This document shows positions 32,739 to 41,519 of a DNA stretch of 64,000 nt, in pieces; positions within the stretch are counted from its first letter, which is position 1; every line of letters starts with the position of its first letter. The translations under genes and the position numbers were made by a program. Under the pieces are notes generated by a model. The model was given only the letters and a program-made list of their open reading frames with translations. It had not been told where the DNA came from and ran no database searches. The DNA is from DASPWW01 sp963756745 (GTDB lineage: Bacteria > Actinomycetota > Thermoleophilia > Solirubrobacterales > 70-9): assembly GCA_963756745.1 (NCBI GenBank), contig CAVWOU010000010.1, positions 310,001 through 374,000 on the forward strand. Reading direction: 5' to 3'.

Positions 32739-34262
32739 ATGAAGCCCGAGCCCGTTCCGGACCTCAACTGGGATCCCAGCCGGGCCCGCGAGCTCGGCGA
32801 GGGCGCGCTCGACATCTGGACGGAGATGCTGGAGCGGCTCCATGACCTCCCGGTGAGCCGGTACGAGGGGGTGGACAGAGTCCGCGACGCGGTCGCGCTC
32901 GAGGTGCCGGAGGAGCCGATGCCGCCGGACGAGTTGATCGAGCACCTGCGCGAGGTGATCCTCGAGCGCTCGATGTACACGGGGCACCCTCGGTTCATGG
33001 CCTACATCACCGGCTCGGGCACCGTGCCCGGGGCGGCGGCCGATCTGCTGGCCGCGGGGCTGAACGCGAACCTCGGCGGGTGGCGTCTCTCGCCTGCGGC
33101 GTCGGAGATCGAGCACCACGTGACACGGTGGTTCGCGCGCCGGTTCGGACTCCCCGAGGGGTCGGGCGGGATCGTGGTGTCTGGTGGCGCGATGGCCGGC
33201 TTCGTGGGTTTGAAGCTGGCGCGCGACCGCAAGGCCGGCTGGGACGTTCGCGCCGAGGGCGTCCGAGGCGGACCGCAGCTGGTGATCTACGGCTCCGAGG
33301 AGGTCCACGGCGTCAACGCGCGGGCGGCGGACATGCTCGGGCTCGGCCGCGAGGCAGTGAGGAAGGTTCCGATCGACGACGCCTACCGGATCGACACGGG
33401 CGCGCTGCGGGCCGCGATCGAGGAGGACCGCGCCGCGGGCCGCCAGCCGATCGCGGTGGTCGGTTCGGCGGGCACGGTGGCCACCGGCGCGATCGATCCA
33501 CTGGACGAGCTAGCTGGGATCTGCGACGAGCAAGGGCTGTGGTTCCACGTCGACGGTGCGTACGGCGCGCCAGCAGTCCTCGCGGACGAGCTGCGTCCTC
33601 GGTTTGCCGGGATCGAGCGCGCCGACTCGATCGCGTTCGATCCCCACAAGTGGCTGTACACGCCGCACTCCGGTGGATGCATCCTGGTCCGCGATTTCGA
33701 GGACCTGCCGCGGTCGTTTTCGATCGCCGAGCACGCGGACTACTTGCACGAGGACAAGGGGCGCACGGGCAGCGGGGTCGACGGGCTCGACCTCGGACCG
33801 CAGTTCTCGCGCGGGTTCTGGGCGCTCAAGGTGTGGGTGTCGCTGCTGGCGCACGGCCGGCGCGCGTACGCGCGGCGGATCGCGCACGACGCCGAGCTCG
33901 CCCGCTACCTGCACCAGCGCGCCACGGAGCGCGACGAGTTCGAGCCCATGGCGCCGGTCGAGCTCTCGATCTGCTGCTTCCGCTACGTGCCGCCCGAGCT
34001 GCCGGAGCACGGACGGGAGGAATACCTCGACGATCTCAACGAGCGGCTGATGACCGAGCTTCAGATGAGCGGTCGGGTGTATCCGTCGAACGCGGTGCTC
34101 GGCGGCCGGTTCGTGATCCGCGCGTGCATCGTCAACTTCCGCACCGAGGCCGAGGACGTCGACGCGCTCCTCGACATCGCGGCGGAGCTGGGGGCCAGGC
34201 TCGACGCTGAGTTGCGACTGAGTCAGCGGCTGGTGTCTAAGGCGAGGCAGACACTGCCGTAG
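32739..34262 (+). CDS. PLP-dependent group II amino acid decarboxylase
   Basis: 507 residues. Decarboxylates an amino acid to an amine. The Schiff-base lysine is Lys304 in FDPHKWLYTP; WFHVDGAYGAPAVL contributes the PLP-nitrogen Asp, and GHPRFMAYITGSGTVPGAAAD is the N-terminal substrate loop of the aromatic/tyrosine decarboxylase branch. Full length, no signal. Which amino acid is used cannot be read from sequence. ATG at 32739, with a TAAATT box 9 bases upstream that may be its -10. It ends 10 bases before the ABC permease. Confidence 0.9.
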   Translation: MKPEPVPDLNWDPSRARELGEGALDIWTEMLERLHDLPVSRYEGVDRVRDAVALEVPEEPMPPDELIEHLREVILERSMYTGHPRFMAYITGSGTVPGAAADLLAAGLNANLGGWRLSPAASEIEHHVTRWFARRFGLPEGSGGIVVSGGAMAGFVGLKLARDRKAGWDVRAEGVRGGPQLVIYGSEEVHGVNARAADMLGLGREAVRKVPIDDAYRIDTGALRAAIEEDRAAGRQPIAVVGSAGTVATGAIDPLDELAGICDEQGLWFHVDGAYGAPAVLADELRPRFAGIERADSIAFDPHKWLYTPHSGGCILVRDFEDLPRSFSIAEHADYLHEDKGRTGSGVDGLDLGPQFSRGFWALKVWVSLLAHGRRAYARRIAHDAELARYLHQRATERDEFEPMAPVELSICCFRYVPPELPEHGREEYLDDLNERLMTELQMSGRVYPSNAVLGGRFVIRACIVNFRTEAEDVDALLDIAAELGARLDAELRLSQRLVSKARQTLP

Positions 34263-34271
34263 CGTAGGAGC

Positions 34272-36842
34272 GTGCGCTCGTTTGGCTCGCTCGCGTTCCG
34301 CCAGGTCCGCGCTCGGAGGCTCCGCGCGCTGCTGACCGCCACGGGGATCGTGCTCGGCGTGGGCATGATCGTCGGGGTGCTGGTGCTGGCGGCGACGATC
34401 CAGCGCACCTTCACCGACCTCTTCGACTCCGTTTACGGGAAGACCGACGTGGTCGTCTCGGGCACGGACCAGACGGCGCTCCCGGGCTCGACGCTGCGCG
34501 CGGTGCGCCGCACACGCGACGTCGAGGACGCCGAGGGGAGGCTCACCTCGGTGTTCACGCTCGTCGACCGCTTCGGCCGTGCCGAGAGCGATCCGGGCTC
34601 GCAGGTCAACGTCGGCGGCGAGGCCCCCGGCGCCGACAACCTCACCGACGCAGAGACCGTCGCCGGCCGCCGTCCCCAGGGCGGCCCCGAGATCATGCTC
34701 CAGCAGAGCTGGGCCGACGCTCAGGACCTCGAGGTGGGCGACCGGGTCCGGTTCGCCACACCCTCGGGCCTCGCGCGGCTTCGGGTCGTGGGGCTGTTCC
34801 AGTTCGCCACCGGGCTCGACTTCGGCGGCGAGGGGTTCGCCACCGTCGCGCTCGGCGAGGCGCGGGAGTTGATGGAGAAGCCGCGGAGGCTCGACGAGGT
34901 CAACGTGGTCGTCGACGGCGGGGAGAACACGATCGACGAGGTCCGCGGCCGGCTCAAGGAAGAGCTGGGGAAGGGGGTCCGGGTTCTCACCCCGTCCGCG
35001 AAGAGCAACGAGGTCGAGGCCCAGCTCCAGGGGTTCAACGCGGTGCTCTACTTCTTCGCCGCGATGGCGCTGTTCGTCGGCGGGTTTTTGATCTTCAACT
35101 CCTTCAACATGACCGTCTTCCAGCGCACGCGGGAGATCGGGATGCTGCGCGCGCTGGGCGCTACCCGGAGCATGATCACCCGCTCGGTGCTCACCGAGGC
35201 GGCTCTGCTCGGGATCATCGGCGCCATCCTCGGCGTCGGAATCGGCGTCCTGCTCGCGCTCGGCCTCGCGTGGCTGATGCGGGAGGCCCTCGACTTCCCG
35301 GTCGGCGATCTCAGGTTCACCTGGCTCGCGCCTGTTGCCGCGGTCGCCACCGGGCTGGGGACCGCGCTGCTGGGCGCGCTCAACCCGGCGCGCCGGGCGG
35401 GGCGGACCTCCCCGATCCGGGCCGTGCTCGGCACCGAGGGGCTGCGCTCGCGGCCGCGCGCTCCCAGAGCTGTCCTCGGGATCGTGCTGATCGTGCTCGG
35501 CCTCGCCGGCGCGTTCTGGCTCGGCGCCGCCGACGAGACGACGACGCTCGTCGCGGCGGCGGGAATGGCGGGCACGATCGCGATCTTCTTCGGCATCGCG
35601 ATGATCGCGCCGTTCGCCGTCGTTCCGATGGTGAGCGTGCTGTCGTGGCCGGTGCGCCGGGTTGCGCCCGTCGAGGGCAGGATCGCGGCGGACTCCGCGC
35701 GCTCGGACCCCTCGCGCACCGCCGCCACCGCCACCGGTCTGATGATCGGGCTCGCGCTCGTGGTTGCGGTCAACAGCCTCGGCGCGAGCTTCTTGAGCTC
35801 GATCTCCGACGAGTTCGACCGTAGCTTCGCCCGCGACCTGACCGTCCAGCCGACGGGGTTCGCCCCCGGCGAGGGTCCGCAGCAGACGATCGCGAACCGG
35901 CTGCGCGACCGGCTCGCGCGGATGCCCGAGGCCGAGGTCGTGGCGCGCGAGCGGATCCTGTTCGTCCCCGGGCTTCCGGGGCCGCGGGGAAGGACGAAGA
36001 GCGACGGGCTGCTGCTCGCCTTTCAGCCGCGCCAGTACGAGCAGGTCGACACCACCGACATCGAAGGCGCATCGCGCGAGGAGGCCTTCGCGCGTCTTGA
36101 GCGCGGCTGGGTGACGATCGGAAACGGCCACGCCGACGAGCAGGGCCTCGAGGTGGGCGACCGCATCGAGCTCGACGGGCCGTCCGGGTCCGAGCGCACG
36201 CGGGTGGCCGGGATCGTCGAGACGGTCGTGTTCGGCGGCCAGACGGTCGGTATGTCGCTGAAGACCCTGCGCGACGTGTACGGCGTGACCGGTGACTCGG
36301 AGCTGGCGCTGAAGGCGACGTCCGAGGAAGCTCGCCCGGTGCTCGAGCGCAAGGTGGAGCGGATCGTCGAGCGCGATTACCCGAACCTCAGCGTGCTATC
36401 GAACCAGGAGCTGAAGTCCGACGTCGAGGACCAGGTCAACCAGCAGTTCGGGATCTTCTACGCGATCGTCGGGGTCGCGATCTTCGCCAGCCTGTTCGGG
36501 ATCGTCAACACGCTGTCGATGTCGGTGATCGAGCGTACGCGCGAGATCGGGGTGCTGCGCGCGCTCGGGTCGACGCGGTGGCAGGTGCGCCGGCAGATCG
36601 GCGACGAGAGCCTCGTGATCGGGCTGATCGGCGCACTGCTCGGCATCGCGGTCGGCGCGCTGCTCGGGTGGGCGTTGCTCGAGGGTCTTTCGTCGGGGAT
36701 CCCGGGCGTGGAGTACCGGCCGCCGGTCATGACGATGGTGTGGGTCGCGGCGGCGGGCCTCGTCCTCGGGCTGATCGCCTCGATCGTGCCCGCGCGCCGC
36801 GCCGCGCGGCTCGACGTGATTCGCGCGCTGAGCTACGAGTAG
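34272..36842 (+). CDS. ABC transporter permease, FtsX/MacB type with two FtsX domains
   Basis: 856 residues, with eight to ten membrane helices. An N-terminal helix and periplasmic-type domain are followed by the first FtsX block (RTREIGMLRALGATRSMITR, then GAILGVGIGVLLALGLAWL). A middle set of helices and a second extracellular domain follow, then a second FtsX block (ERTREIGVLRALGSTRWQVR). The two coupling segments are near-identical, showing an internal duplication. GTG start with TAGGAG upstream. It probably works with the ATPase at 30927, exporting or extracting a lipid-linked or peptide substrate. Followed by the second heptad hairpin. Confidence 0.92.
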   Translation: MRSFGSLAFRQVRARRLRALLTATGIVLGVGMIVGVLVLAATIQRTFTDLFDSVYGKTDVVVSGTDQTALPGSTLRAVRRTRDVEDAEGRLTSVFTLVDRFGRAESDPGSQVNVGGEAPGADNLTDAETVAGRRPQGGPEIMLQQSWADAQDLEVGDRVRFATPSGLARLRVVGLFQFATGLDFGGEGFATVALGEARELMEKPRRLDEVNVVVDGGENTIDEVRGRLKEELGKGVRVLTPSAKSNEVEAQLQGFNAVLYFFAAMALFVGGFLIFNSFNMTVFQRTREIGMLRALGATRSMITRSVLTEAALLGIIGAILGVGIGVLLALGLAWLMREALDFPVGDLRFTWLAPVAAVATGLGTALLGALNPARRAGRTSPIRAVLGTEGLRSRPRAPRAVLGIVLIVLGLAGAFWLGAADETTTLVAAAGMAGTIAIFFGIAMIAPFAVVPMVSVLSWPVRRVAPVEGRIAADSARSDPSRTAATATGLMIGLALVVAVNSLGASFLSSISDEFDRSFARDLTVQPTGFAPGEGPQQTIANRLRDRLARMPEAEVVARERILFVPGLPGPRGRTKSDGLLLAFQPRQYEQVDTTDIEGASREEAFARLERGWVTIGNGHADEQGLEVGDRIELDGPSGSERTRVAGIVETVVFGGQTVGMSLKTLRDVYGVTGDSELALKATSEEARPVLERKVERIVERDYPNLSVLSNQELKSDVEDQVNQQFGIFYAIVGVAIFASLFGIVNTLSMSVIERTREIGVLRALGSTRWQVRRQIGDESLVIGLIGALLGIAVGALLGWALLEGLSSGIPGVEYRPPVMTMVWVAAAGLVLGLIASIVPARRAARLDVIRALSYE

Positions 36843-36845
36843 ATT

Positions 36846-36905
36846 CGTTTCTCGTTCCTCGTTGCTCGTTTCTCGAGCAACCAGCAACGAGCGACGAGCA
36901 ACCAG
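36846..36905 (+). repeat. Heptad-repeat hairpin between the ABC permease and ahcY (copy 2)
   Basis: Left arm: CGTTTCT, CGTTCCT, CGTTGCT, CGTTTCT. Apex CGAG. Right arm: CAACCAG, CAACGAG, CGACGAG, CAACCAG. Four 7-base units on each side with matching inverted sequence, the same design and consensus as at 22463. It starts 4 bases after the permease stop and ends about 40 bases before the ahcY start. Confidence 0.85.
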
Positions 36906-36946
36906 GACTCCGCTTATTCTTTTGCCCTCCGAGGAAAGGAACGTTT

Positions 36947-38218
36947 TTGGCAACCGCCGAGAAGAGCTACGACATCGCCGACATCGCGCTCGCCGACGAC
37001 GGACAGCGGCGGGTCGAGTGGGCCGACCGCCACATGCCGGTCGTCCGCCAGATCCGCGAGCGGTTCGAGCGCGAGCGGCCCCTCGACGGGATCCGAATGG
37101 CGTGCTGCCTGCACGTCACGACCGAGACCGCGAACCTCGCCCGGACGCTGACCGCCGGCGGCGCCGAGGTGACGCTGTGCGCGTCGAACCCGCTGTCCAC
37201 CCAGGACGACGTCGCCGCAGCACTGGTCGATCGCTACGGCGCCCAGGTGTACGCGATCAACGGCGAGGACAACGACACCTACTACCGGCACATCAACGCG
37301 GCCGTCGACAGCCACCCCCAGATCACGATGGACGACGGCGCCGATGTCGTCGGGGTCCTGCACGGGGAACGACCGGAGCAGCTCTCCGAGGTGCTCGGAG
37401 GCACGGAGGAAACGACCACCGGCGTGATCCGCCTCAAGGCGCTCGAGGCCGAGGGCAGGCTCGGCTACCCGATCGTCGCGGTCAACGACGCGGTGACCAA
37501 GCACTTCTTCGACAACCGCTACGGGACCGGCCAGTCGACGCTCGACGGGATCATCCGGGCCACGAACGTCCTGATTGCTGGCCTGCGCCTCGTCGTCATC
37601 GGGTACGGGATGTGCGGCAAGGGCGTCGCGATGCGGGCAAAGGGCCACGGCGCGCACGTGATCGTGTGCGAGGTCGACCCGCTGCGAGCGCTCGAGGCGC
37701 TGATGGACGGTTTCGAGGTGATGCCGGCTGTCGACGCCGCTCGCGTGGGAGACGTGTTCGTGTCCGTGACCGGGAACCGCGACGCGATCAACGGGCGGAT
37801 GTTCGAGGTGATGAAGTCGGGCGCGATCGTGTGCAACTCGGGCCACTTCGACGTCGAGGTGAACAAGGACGAGCTCGACGCGATCACCGAGAAGACGTTC
37901 GAGGTGCGGCCTTTCGTCGAGGGCCACCGCACCAAGGACGGGCGCGAGATCTTCCTGCTCGCGGACGGGCGGCTCGTGAACCTCGCCGCCGCCGAGGGTC
38001 ATCCCGCCGCCGTGATGGACATGAGCTTCGCCAACCAGGCGCTGTGCGCCGAGCACGTGGTGCGCAATCACGCCTCGCTCGAGAAGCGGGTGTACACGGT
38101 GCCGGAGGAGATCGATCGTGAGATCGCGCGGTTGAAGCTCGCCTCGCGCGGCGTCGAGATCGACAACCTCACCGAGATCCAGCAGAAGTACCTCGCGAGC
38201 TGGGACCAGGGAACCTGA
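36947..38218 (+). CDS. ahcY: Adenosylhomocysteinase
   Basis: 423 residues. Hydrolyses S-adenosylhomocysteine to adenosine and homocysteine with bound NAD, clearing the product of SAM methylations. N-terminal substrate domain: HVTTETANLARTL and ASNPLSTQDDVAAAL; NAD domain: VIGYGMCGKGVAMRAKG; C-terminal SFANQALCAEHV. The start is a TTG at 36947 with GAGGAAAGGA upstream. The open frame extends back through the hairpin repeat but has no family resemblance there. The next gene follows within about 12 bases, perhaps co-translated. Confidence 0.95.
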   Translation: MATAEKSYDIADIALADDGQRRVEWADRHMPVVRQIRERFERERPLDGIRMACCLHVTTETANLARTLTAGGAEVTLCASNPLSTQDDVAAALVDRYGAQVYAINGEDNDTYYRHINAAVDSHPQITMDDGADVVGVLHGERPEQLSEVLGGTEETTTGVIRLKALEAEGRLGYPIVAVNDAVTKHFFDNRYGTGQSTLDGIIRATNVLIAGLRLVVIGYGMCGKGVAMRAKGHGAHVIVCEVDPLRALEALMDGFEVMPAVDAARVGDVFVSVTGNRDAINGRMFEVMKSGAIVCNSGHFDVEVNKDELDAITEKTFEVRPFVEGHRTKDGREIFLLADGRLVNLAAAEGHPAAVMDMSFANQALCAEHVVRNHASLEKRVYTVPEEIDREIARLKLASRGVEIDNLTEIQQKYLASWDQGT

Positions 38219-38229
38219 GCAACCGGGCC

Positions 38230-39201
38230 ATGGTCCTGGCCGCCGGGCTCGGCACGCGCCTGCGGCCGCTCACTTACGAAATGCCGAAGCCGATGGTCCC
38301 GGTGCTCAACCGGCCGATCATGGATCACATACTCGAGTTGCTGAAGCGGCACGGGTTCGAGGAGCTGATCGCCAACCTGTCCTACCTCCCCGAGCAGCTC
38401 CGCGAGCGGTTCGGCGACGGCTCGGCGTACGGCGTGTCGCTCGAGTGGAGCTTCGAGGAGGAGCTGCTCGGCACCGCCGGCGGGGTGAGGAACGTGGGTG
38501 AGTTCTTCGGCGACTCGCCGTTCCTGGTGATGGCGGCGGACGCGCTCACCGACGTGGACCTCAGCGCGCTGCGCGCGGCGCACGAGTCGAACGGCGGGAT
38601 CGCGACGCTGACCGTGAAGCAGGTCGCGGACACGAGCGAATACGGCGTCGTCGTCACGGGATCCGATGGCCGCGTCCAGGGATTCCAGGAGAAGCCCGAT
38701 CCCGCCGAGGCGCTCTCGAACCTCGCGAGCTGCATGATCTACATGCTCGAGCCCGAGATCTTCGAGTACTTCCCCGACGAGCCGAAGGTCGACTTCGCGC
38801 TGGACGTGTTCCCCGCTCTGCTTGAGAACGACGTGCCGTTCCACGTCCACGAAACCAGCGCGTACTGGAACGACGTCGGGTCGCTGGGTGAGTTCCGGCA
38901 GGGCAATTTCGACGCGCTCGCCGGCGAGGTCGAGATCGATCACGGCGCCGAGCCGGCGGGCGACGGCGTCCTGCGCGCGCCGGGCGCCGTCCTCCCCGAC
39001 GGAGCCGAGATCGAGGCACCGGTGCTGATCGGCACCGGCGCCCAGATCGACGCGGACGTGGTCCTCGAGGGTCCCGTAGTGATCGGGGACGGCTGCCGGA
39101 TCGGCCGCGGGGCGCGGTTGAAGCGCACCGTGCTGCTGCCGGAAACCGAGGTCGTCGGGGGGACGATCCTCGTCGAGGCGATCGGCGCGCGGCGCGGCTA
39201 G
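38230..39201 (+). CDS. Sugar nucleotidyltransferase (RmlA/ManC-like, hexapeptide C-terminus)
   Basis: 323 residues. VLAAGLGTRLRPLTYEMPKP is the nucleotidyltransferase loop, MAADALTDVDLSAL the metal-binding Asp region and AYWNDVGSLGEFRQGN the sugar site. Short hexapeptide repeats follow (GTGAQIDADVVLEGPVVIGD). Makes an NDP-sugar from a sugar-1-phosphate; the nucleotide base and sugar are undecided. The ATG at 38230 loses a few residues compared with relatives; a CTG at 38215 overlapping the ahcY stop is another possibility. Convergent with the amine oxidase 18 bases later. Confidence 0.87.
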   Translation: MVLAAGLGTRLRPLTYEMPKPMVPVLNRPIMDHILELLKRHGFEELIANLSYLPEQLRERFGDGSAYGVSLEWSFEEELLGTAGGVRNVGEFFGDSPFLVMAADALTDVDLSALRAAHESNGGIATLTVKQVADTSEYGVVVTGSDGRVQGFQEKPDPAEALSNLASCMIYMLEPEIFEYFPDEPKVDFALDVFPALLENDVPFHVHETSAYWNDVGSLGEFRQGNFDALAGEVEIDHGAEPAGDGVLRAPGAVLPDGAEIEAPVLIGTGAQIDADVVLEGPVVIGDGCRIGRGARLKRTVLLPETEVVGGTILVEAIGARRG

Positions 39202-39219
39202 AGCAGTTAGCCCGACCGT

Positions 39220-40536
39220 TCAGCCGGATGCGAGCGCGGCGGCGGCCGCGCCTCGACCCGTTCGCACCGCTCCCTCCATGTAGCCGCACACCCACTGGTC
39301 GGAGCCGCAGACGTAGAACGGCGGCTCGTGTGTGCCGTGCAGGGGACCGACGGCCATCACGTCGCCGGGACGCCACGACGTGATGTAGCCGAGCGTGAAC
39401 GGATCGACGCCCCAGCGCCGCAGGAAGAAGGCGTCCGGGTCGCCGGCGTCGTCCCCGAACGCGGCGACCATCTCGCGGGTCAGCTCCGCCTGGACCAGCT
39501 CGTCCGGCGTGGCGATCAGCGGCGCGAGCCGCTCCGGCGGCACCAGGGTCGAGAGGATCCCGGCGACCTGGGCCCACACTCCGCCGATCAGGCCGGTCTC
39601 CGAGTAGAGCTCCCCGTTCTGTCCGTTGTCCTCCCAGAAGCTGGTGTCGTAGGCGAACACCGGCTTCGCGGCGAGCGCATGGTGCTGGCGGTGCAGCGAG
39701 CCGAGGCGCTCGTCGGAAACGCCGTCGATCTGGATTTCGCGCAGCGGACCCACTGGGACCGCGGAGACGACGGCCTCGGCCTCGAACCGCTCGCCCATCG
39801 AGCCGGTGACGACGCAGCCATCCGCGCCGACCCGGATGCGCGCGACCGGAGTCGCGTAGCGGATCCGGGGGCCGAGCTCGTCGGCCATCCGCAGCGCGAC
39901 GGTCGCCGACCCCTCCGCGACGCGCTCGCTCTCCCACGACTCGTACTCGTAGAAGCCGGTGGCGCCCGCCACCGCCTGCTTTCGCAGCTCCGAGAGCAGC
40001 GAGGTCCGCTCGATCGACTCCGACGAGAGGGCGAGCGCGAACAACTCCCGCGCGCGGACGGCATTCCGCGTCGCGCCGACGTCTCGCATCCACGCCGCGA
40101 TCGAGACGCGGTCGAGGCGCTCCGCCTCCGGGTGCGACCAGGGATCGTCGGGATCGACCGTCTTGGTGAGGCGGATGAACTGCTCCTCGACCGCGTCGTA
40201 GCTCGCGCGGTCCTCGTCGCTCATCCACGGATACGCGTCGCCGACGAACCGCCCCTCGGCCAGCACGTAGGTCTCCTCCCCCCGCGCGGCGACGAACGAG
40301 GTCTCGAGCGTCAGGCCGAGCTCGTCGACGAGGTCGTGGTAGGCCTCCTGGAACGGGCCGACCAGCTCGCCGCCGAGCTGCACGAGGCGGCCGTCGGGAA
40401 GCTGGGTCTGCTCGACGCGGCCGCCGGGCCGCCCGCGTGCCTCCACCACGACGACGTCGGCTCCCGCCGCGACCAGATCGCGGGCCGCGGACAGCCCCGC
40501 CAGCCCGGCTCCCACCACAACGGCGTCATATGCCAT
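39220..40536 (-). CDS. Flavin-dependent amine oxidase (MAO/FAD superfamily)
   Basis: 438 residues. VVVGAGLAGLSAARDL is the FAD Rossmann loop, VVEARGRPGGRV the second flavin segment and the C-terminal CGSDQWVCGYMEGAVRTGR the conserved FAD-closing motif. Oxidises an amine to an imine with release of hydrogen peroxide in characterised members; substrate here unknown. There is no signal peptide. AGGAGG precedes the ATG at 40536. It faces the thioredoxin-fold pair across a 101-base divergent gap. A polyamine or aromatic amine made by the decarboxylase at 32739 is a possible but unproven substrate. Confidence 0.88.
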   Translation of the reverse strand: MAYDAVVVGAGLAGLSAARDLVAAGADVVVVEARGRPGGRVEQTQLPDGRLVQLGGELVGPFQEAYHDLVDELGLTLETSFVAARGEETYVLAEGRFVGDAYPWMSDEDRASYDAVEEQFIRLTKTVDPDDPWSHPEAERLDRVSIAAWMRDVGATRNAVRARELFALALSSESIERTSLLSELRKQAVAGATGFYEYESWESERVAEGSATVALRMADELGPRIRYATPVARIRVGADGCVVTGSMGERFEAEAVVSAVPVGPLREIQIDGVSDERLGSLHRQHHALAAKPVFAYDTSFWEDNGQNGELYSETGLIGGVWAQVAGILSTLVPPERLAPLIATPDELVQAELTREMVAAFGDDAGDPDAFFLRRWGVDPFTLGYITSWRPGDVMAVGPLHGTHEPPFYVCGSDQWVCGYMEGAVRTGRGAAAAALASG

Positions 40537-40625
40537 GCGCTCGCTCCTCCTCTAACCGCGGAGGCAGAACCGTACTTCGACCGCCGCTGTGGTGCTGGGT
40601 AGTCCGGGCTACCGTCCGACATCGC

Positions 40626-40631
40626 TACGTT
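40626..40631 (+). promoter_or_regulatory. -10 box, leaderless promoter
   Basis: TACGTT ends 6 bases before the ATG at 40638 and no Shine-Dalgarno fits between them. Spacing implies a transcript starting at or next to the ATG. Confidence 0.45.
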
Positions 40632-40637
40632 TAACTC

Positions 40638-40979
40638 ATGCGCGAAGCGCCGCGAATCGAGCTTCTGTGGTGGCGAGAGTGTCCCTCCTGGGACCGTGCG
40701 CTCGCCGAGTTGCGCGAAGAGATGAGTGTGCTCGGCCTCGATCCCGACTCGGTCGAGGTTCGCGAGGTCGCCGCCGTCCAGGATGCCGAACGCGAGCGGT
40801 TCGTCGGTTCGCCGACGATCAGGATCGACGGTCGCGACATCCAGCCCACCGACGAGCCGGCGGGGCTCACCTGCCGCGTCTACCGGCTGCGCGATGGCCG
40901 TATCTCCCCGCTTCCCGACCGCGCCGAAGTCCGCGCCGCCCTGGAGTCCGCGGTTCTCGAAGGAGGGCGGACGCAGTGA
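40638..40979 (+). CDS. Small thioredoxin-fold-like protein with WWxxCPS motif
   Basis: 113 residues. IELLWWRECPSWDRALAEL at the N-terminus places a single cysteine followed by P-S at the start of a helix, as in thioredoxin-like folds. Later FVGSPTIRIDGRDI contains the cis-Pro loop (SPT) expected opposite the active site. Two cysteines are present in all (ECPS and LTCRV), so a standard CxxC redox pair is absent. Actinobacterial relatives are uncharacterised; redox, thiol transfer or metal handling are possible. The stop overlaps the GTG of the next gene, also thioredoxin-fold, so the two probably act together. Confidence 0.65.
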   Translation: MREAPRIELLWWRECPSWDRALAELREEMSVLGLDPDSVEVREVAAVQDAERERFVGSPTIRIDGRDIQPTDEPAGLTCRVYRLRDGRISPLPDRAEVRAALESAVLEGGRTQ

Positions 40980-41509
40980 GCGGTTTCACAATCGGTGAGC
41001 GGGCTCCCGGGTTCGATCTCCCCGACACCGAGGGCGCGTCTCACTCGCTCGCGGACGTCGAGGGCGCGCCGGCAACCGTAGTCCTGTGGACGTGCAATCA
41101 CTGCCCCTACGCACTCGCGTGGCACGACCGGCTCGTGGAGGCGGCCCGCGACTACCAGCCGCGCGGGGTGAGGTTCTTCGCCGTCAACTCGAACGATGCC
41201 GACCGCTATCCCCGCGACTCCTACGAGGCGATGCGCGAGCGGGTCTCGCGGGAGGAGTGGCCGTTTCCCTACCTCCACGACCCCAGCCAGGAGGCTGCGC
41301 GCGCCTGGGAGGCGAAGGTGACGCCGCACGTCTACGTGCTCGACCCCGAGCTCCGGCTTCGCTACCAGGGCGCGCCCGATCCCGACTACCAGGAGCCGGC
41401 GCACAATGCGACCTGGCTGCGCGAAGCGGTGGACGCGGTCCTCGCCGGGGACGAGGTTGCCCGCCCCGAGACCGACCCCGTAGGGTGCTCGGTCAAGTGG
41501 AAGCCATAG
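40976..41509 (+). CDS. Thioredoxin-family/AhpC-TSA redoxin
   Basis: 177 residues. GERAPGFDLPDTEGASHSL is a peroxiredoxin-like N-terminus, VLWTCNHCPYALAWHDRL gives the C-x-x-C-P-Y-A redox centre, and KVTPHVYVLDPELRLRY is the cis-Pro strand. This is the cytosolic redoxin subgroup with CxxCPYA. There is no lipobox or signal peptide. The GTG start overlaps the previous stop (GTGA). It could reduce disulphides or organic peroxides; exact role unknown. Followed after 10 bases by thrB. Confidence 0.85.
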   Translation: MSGFTIGERAPGFDLPDTEGASHSLADVEGAPATVVLWTCNHCPYALAWHDRLVEAARDYQPRGVRFFAVNSNDADRYPRDSYEAMRERVSREEWPFPYLHDPSQEAARAWEAKVTPHVYVLDPELRLRYQGAPDPDYQEPAHNATWLREAVDAVLAGDEVARPETDPVGCSVKWKP

Positions 41510-41519
41510 CCGCAAGCGT

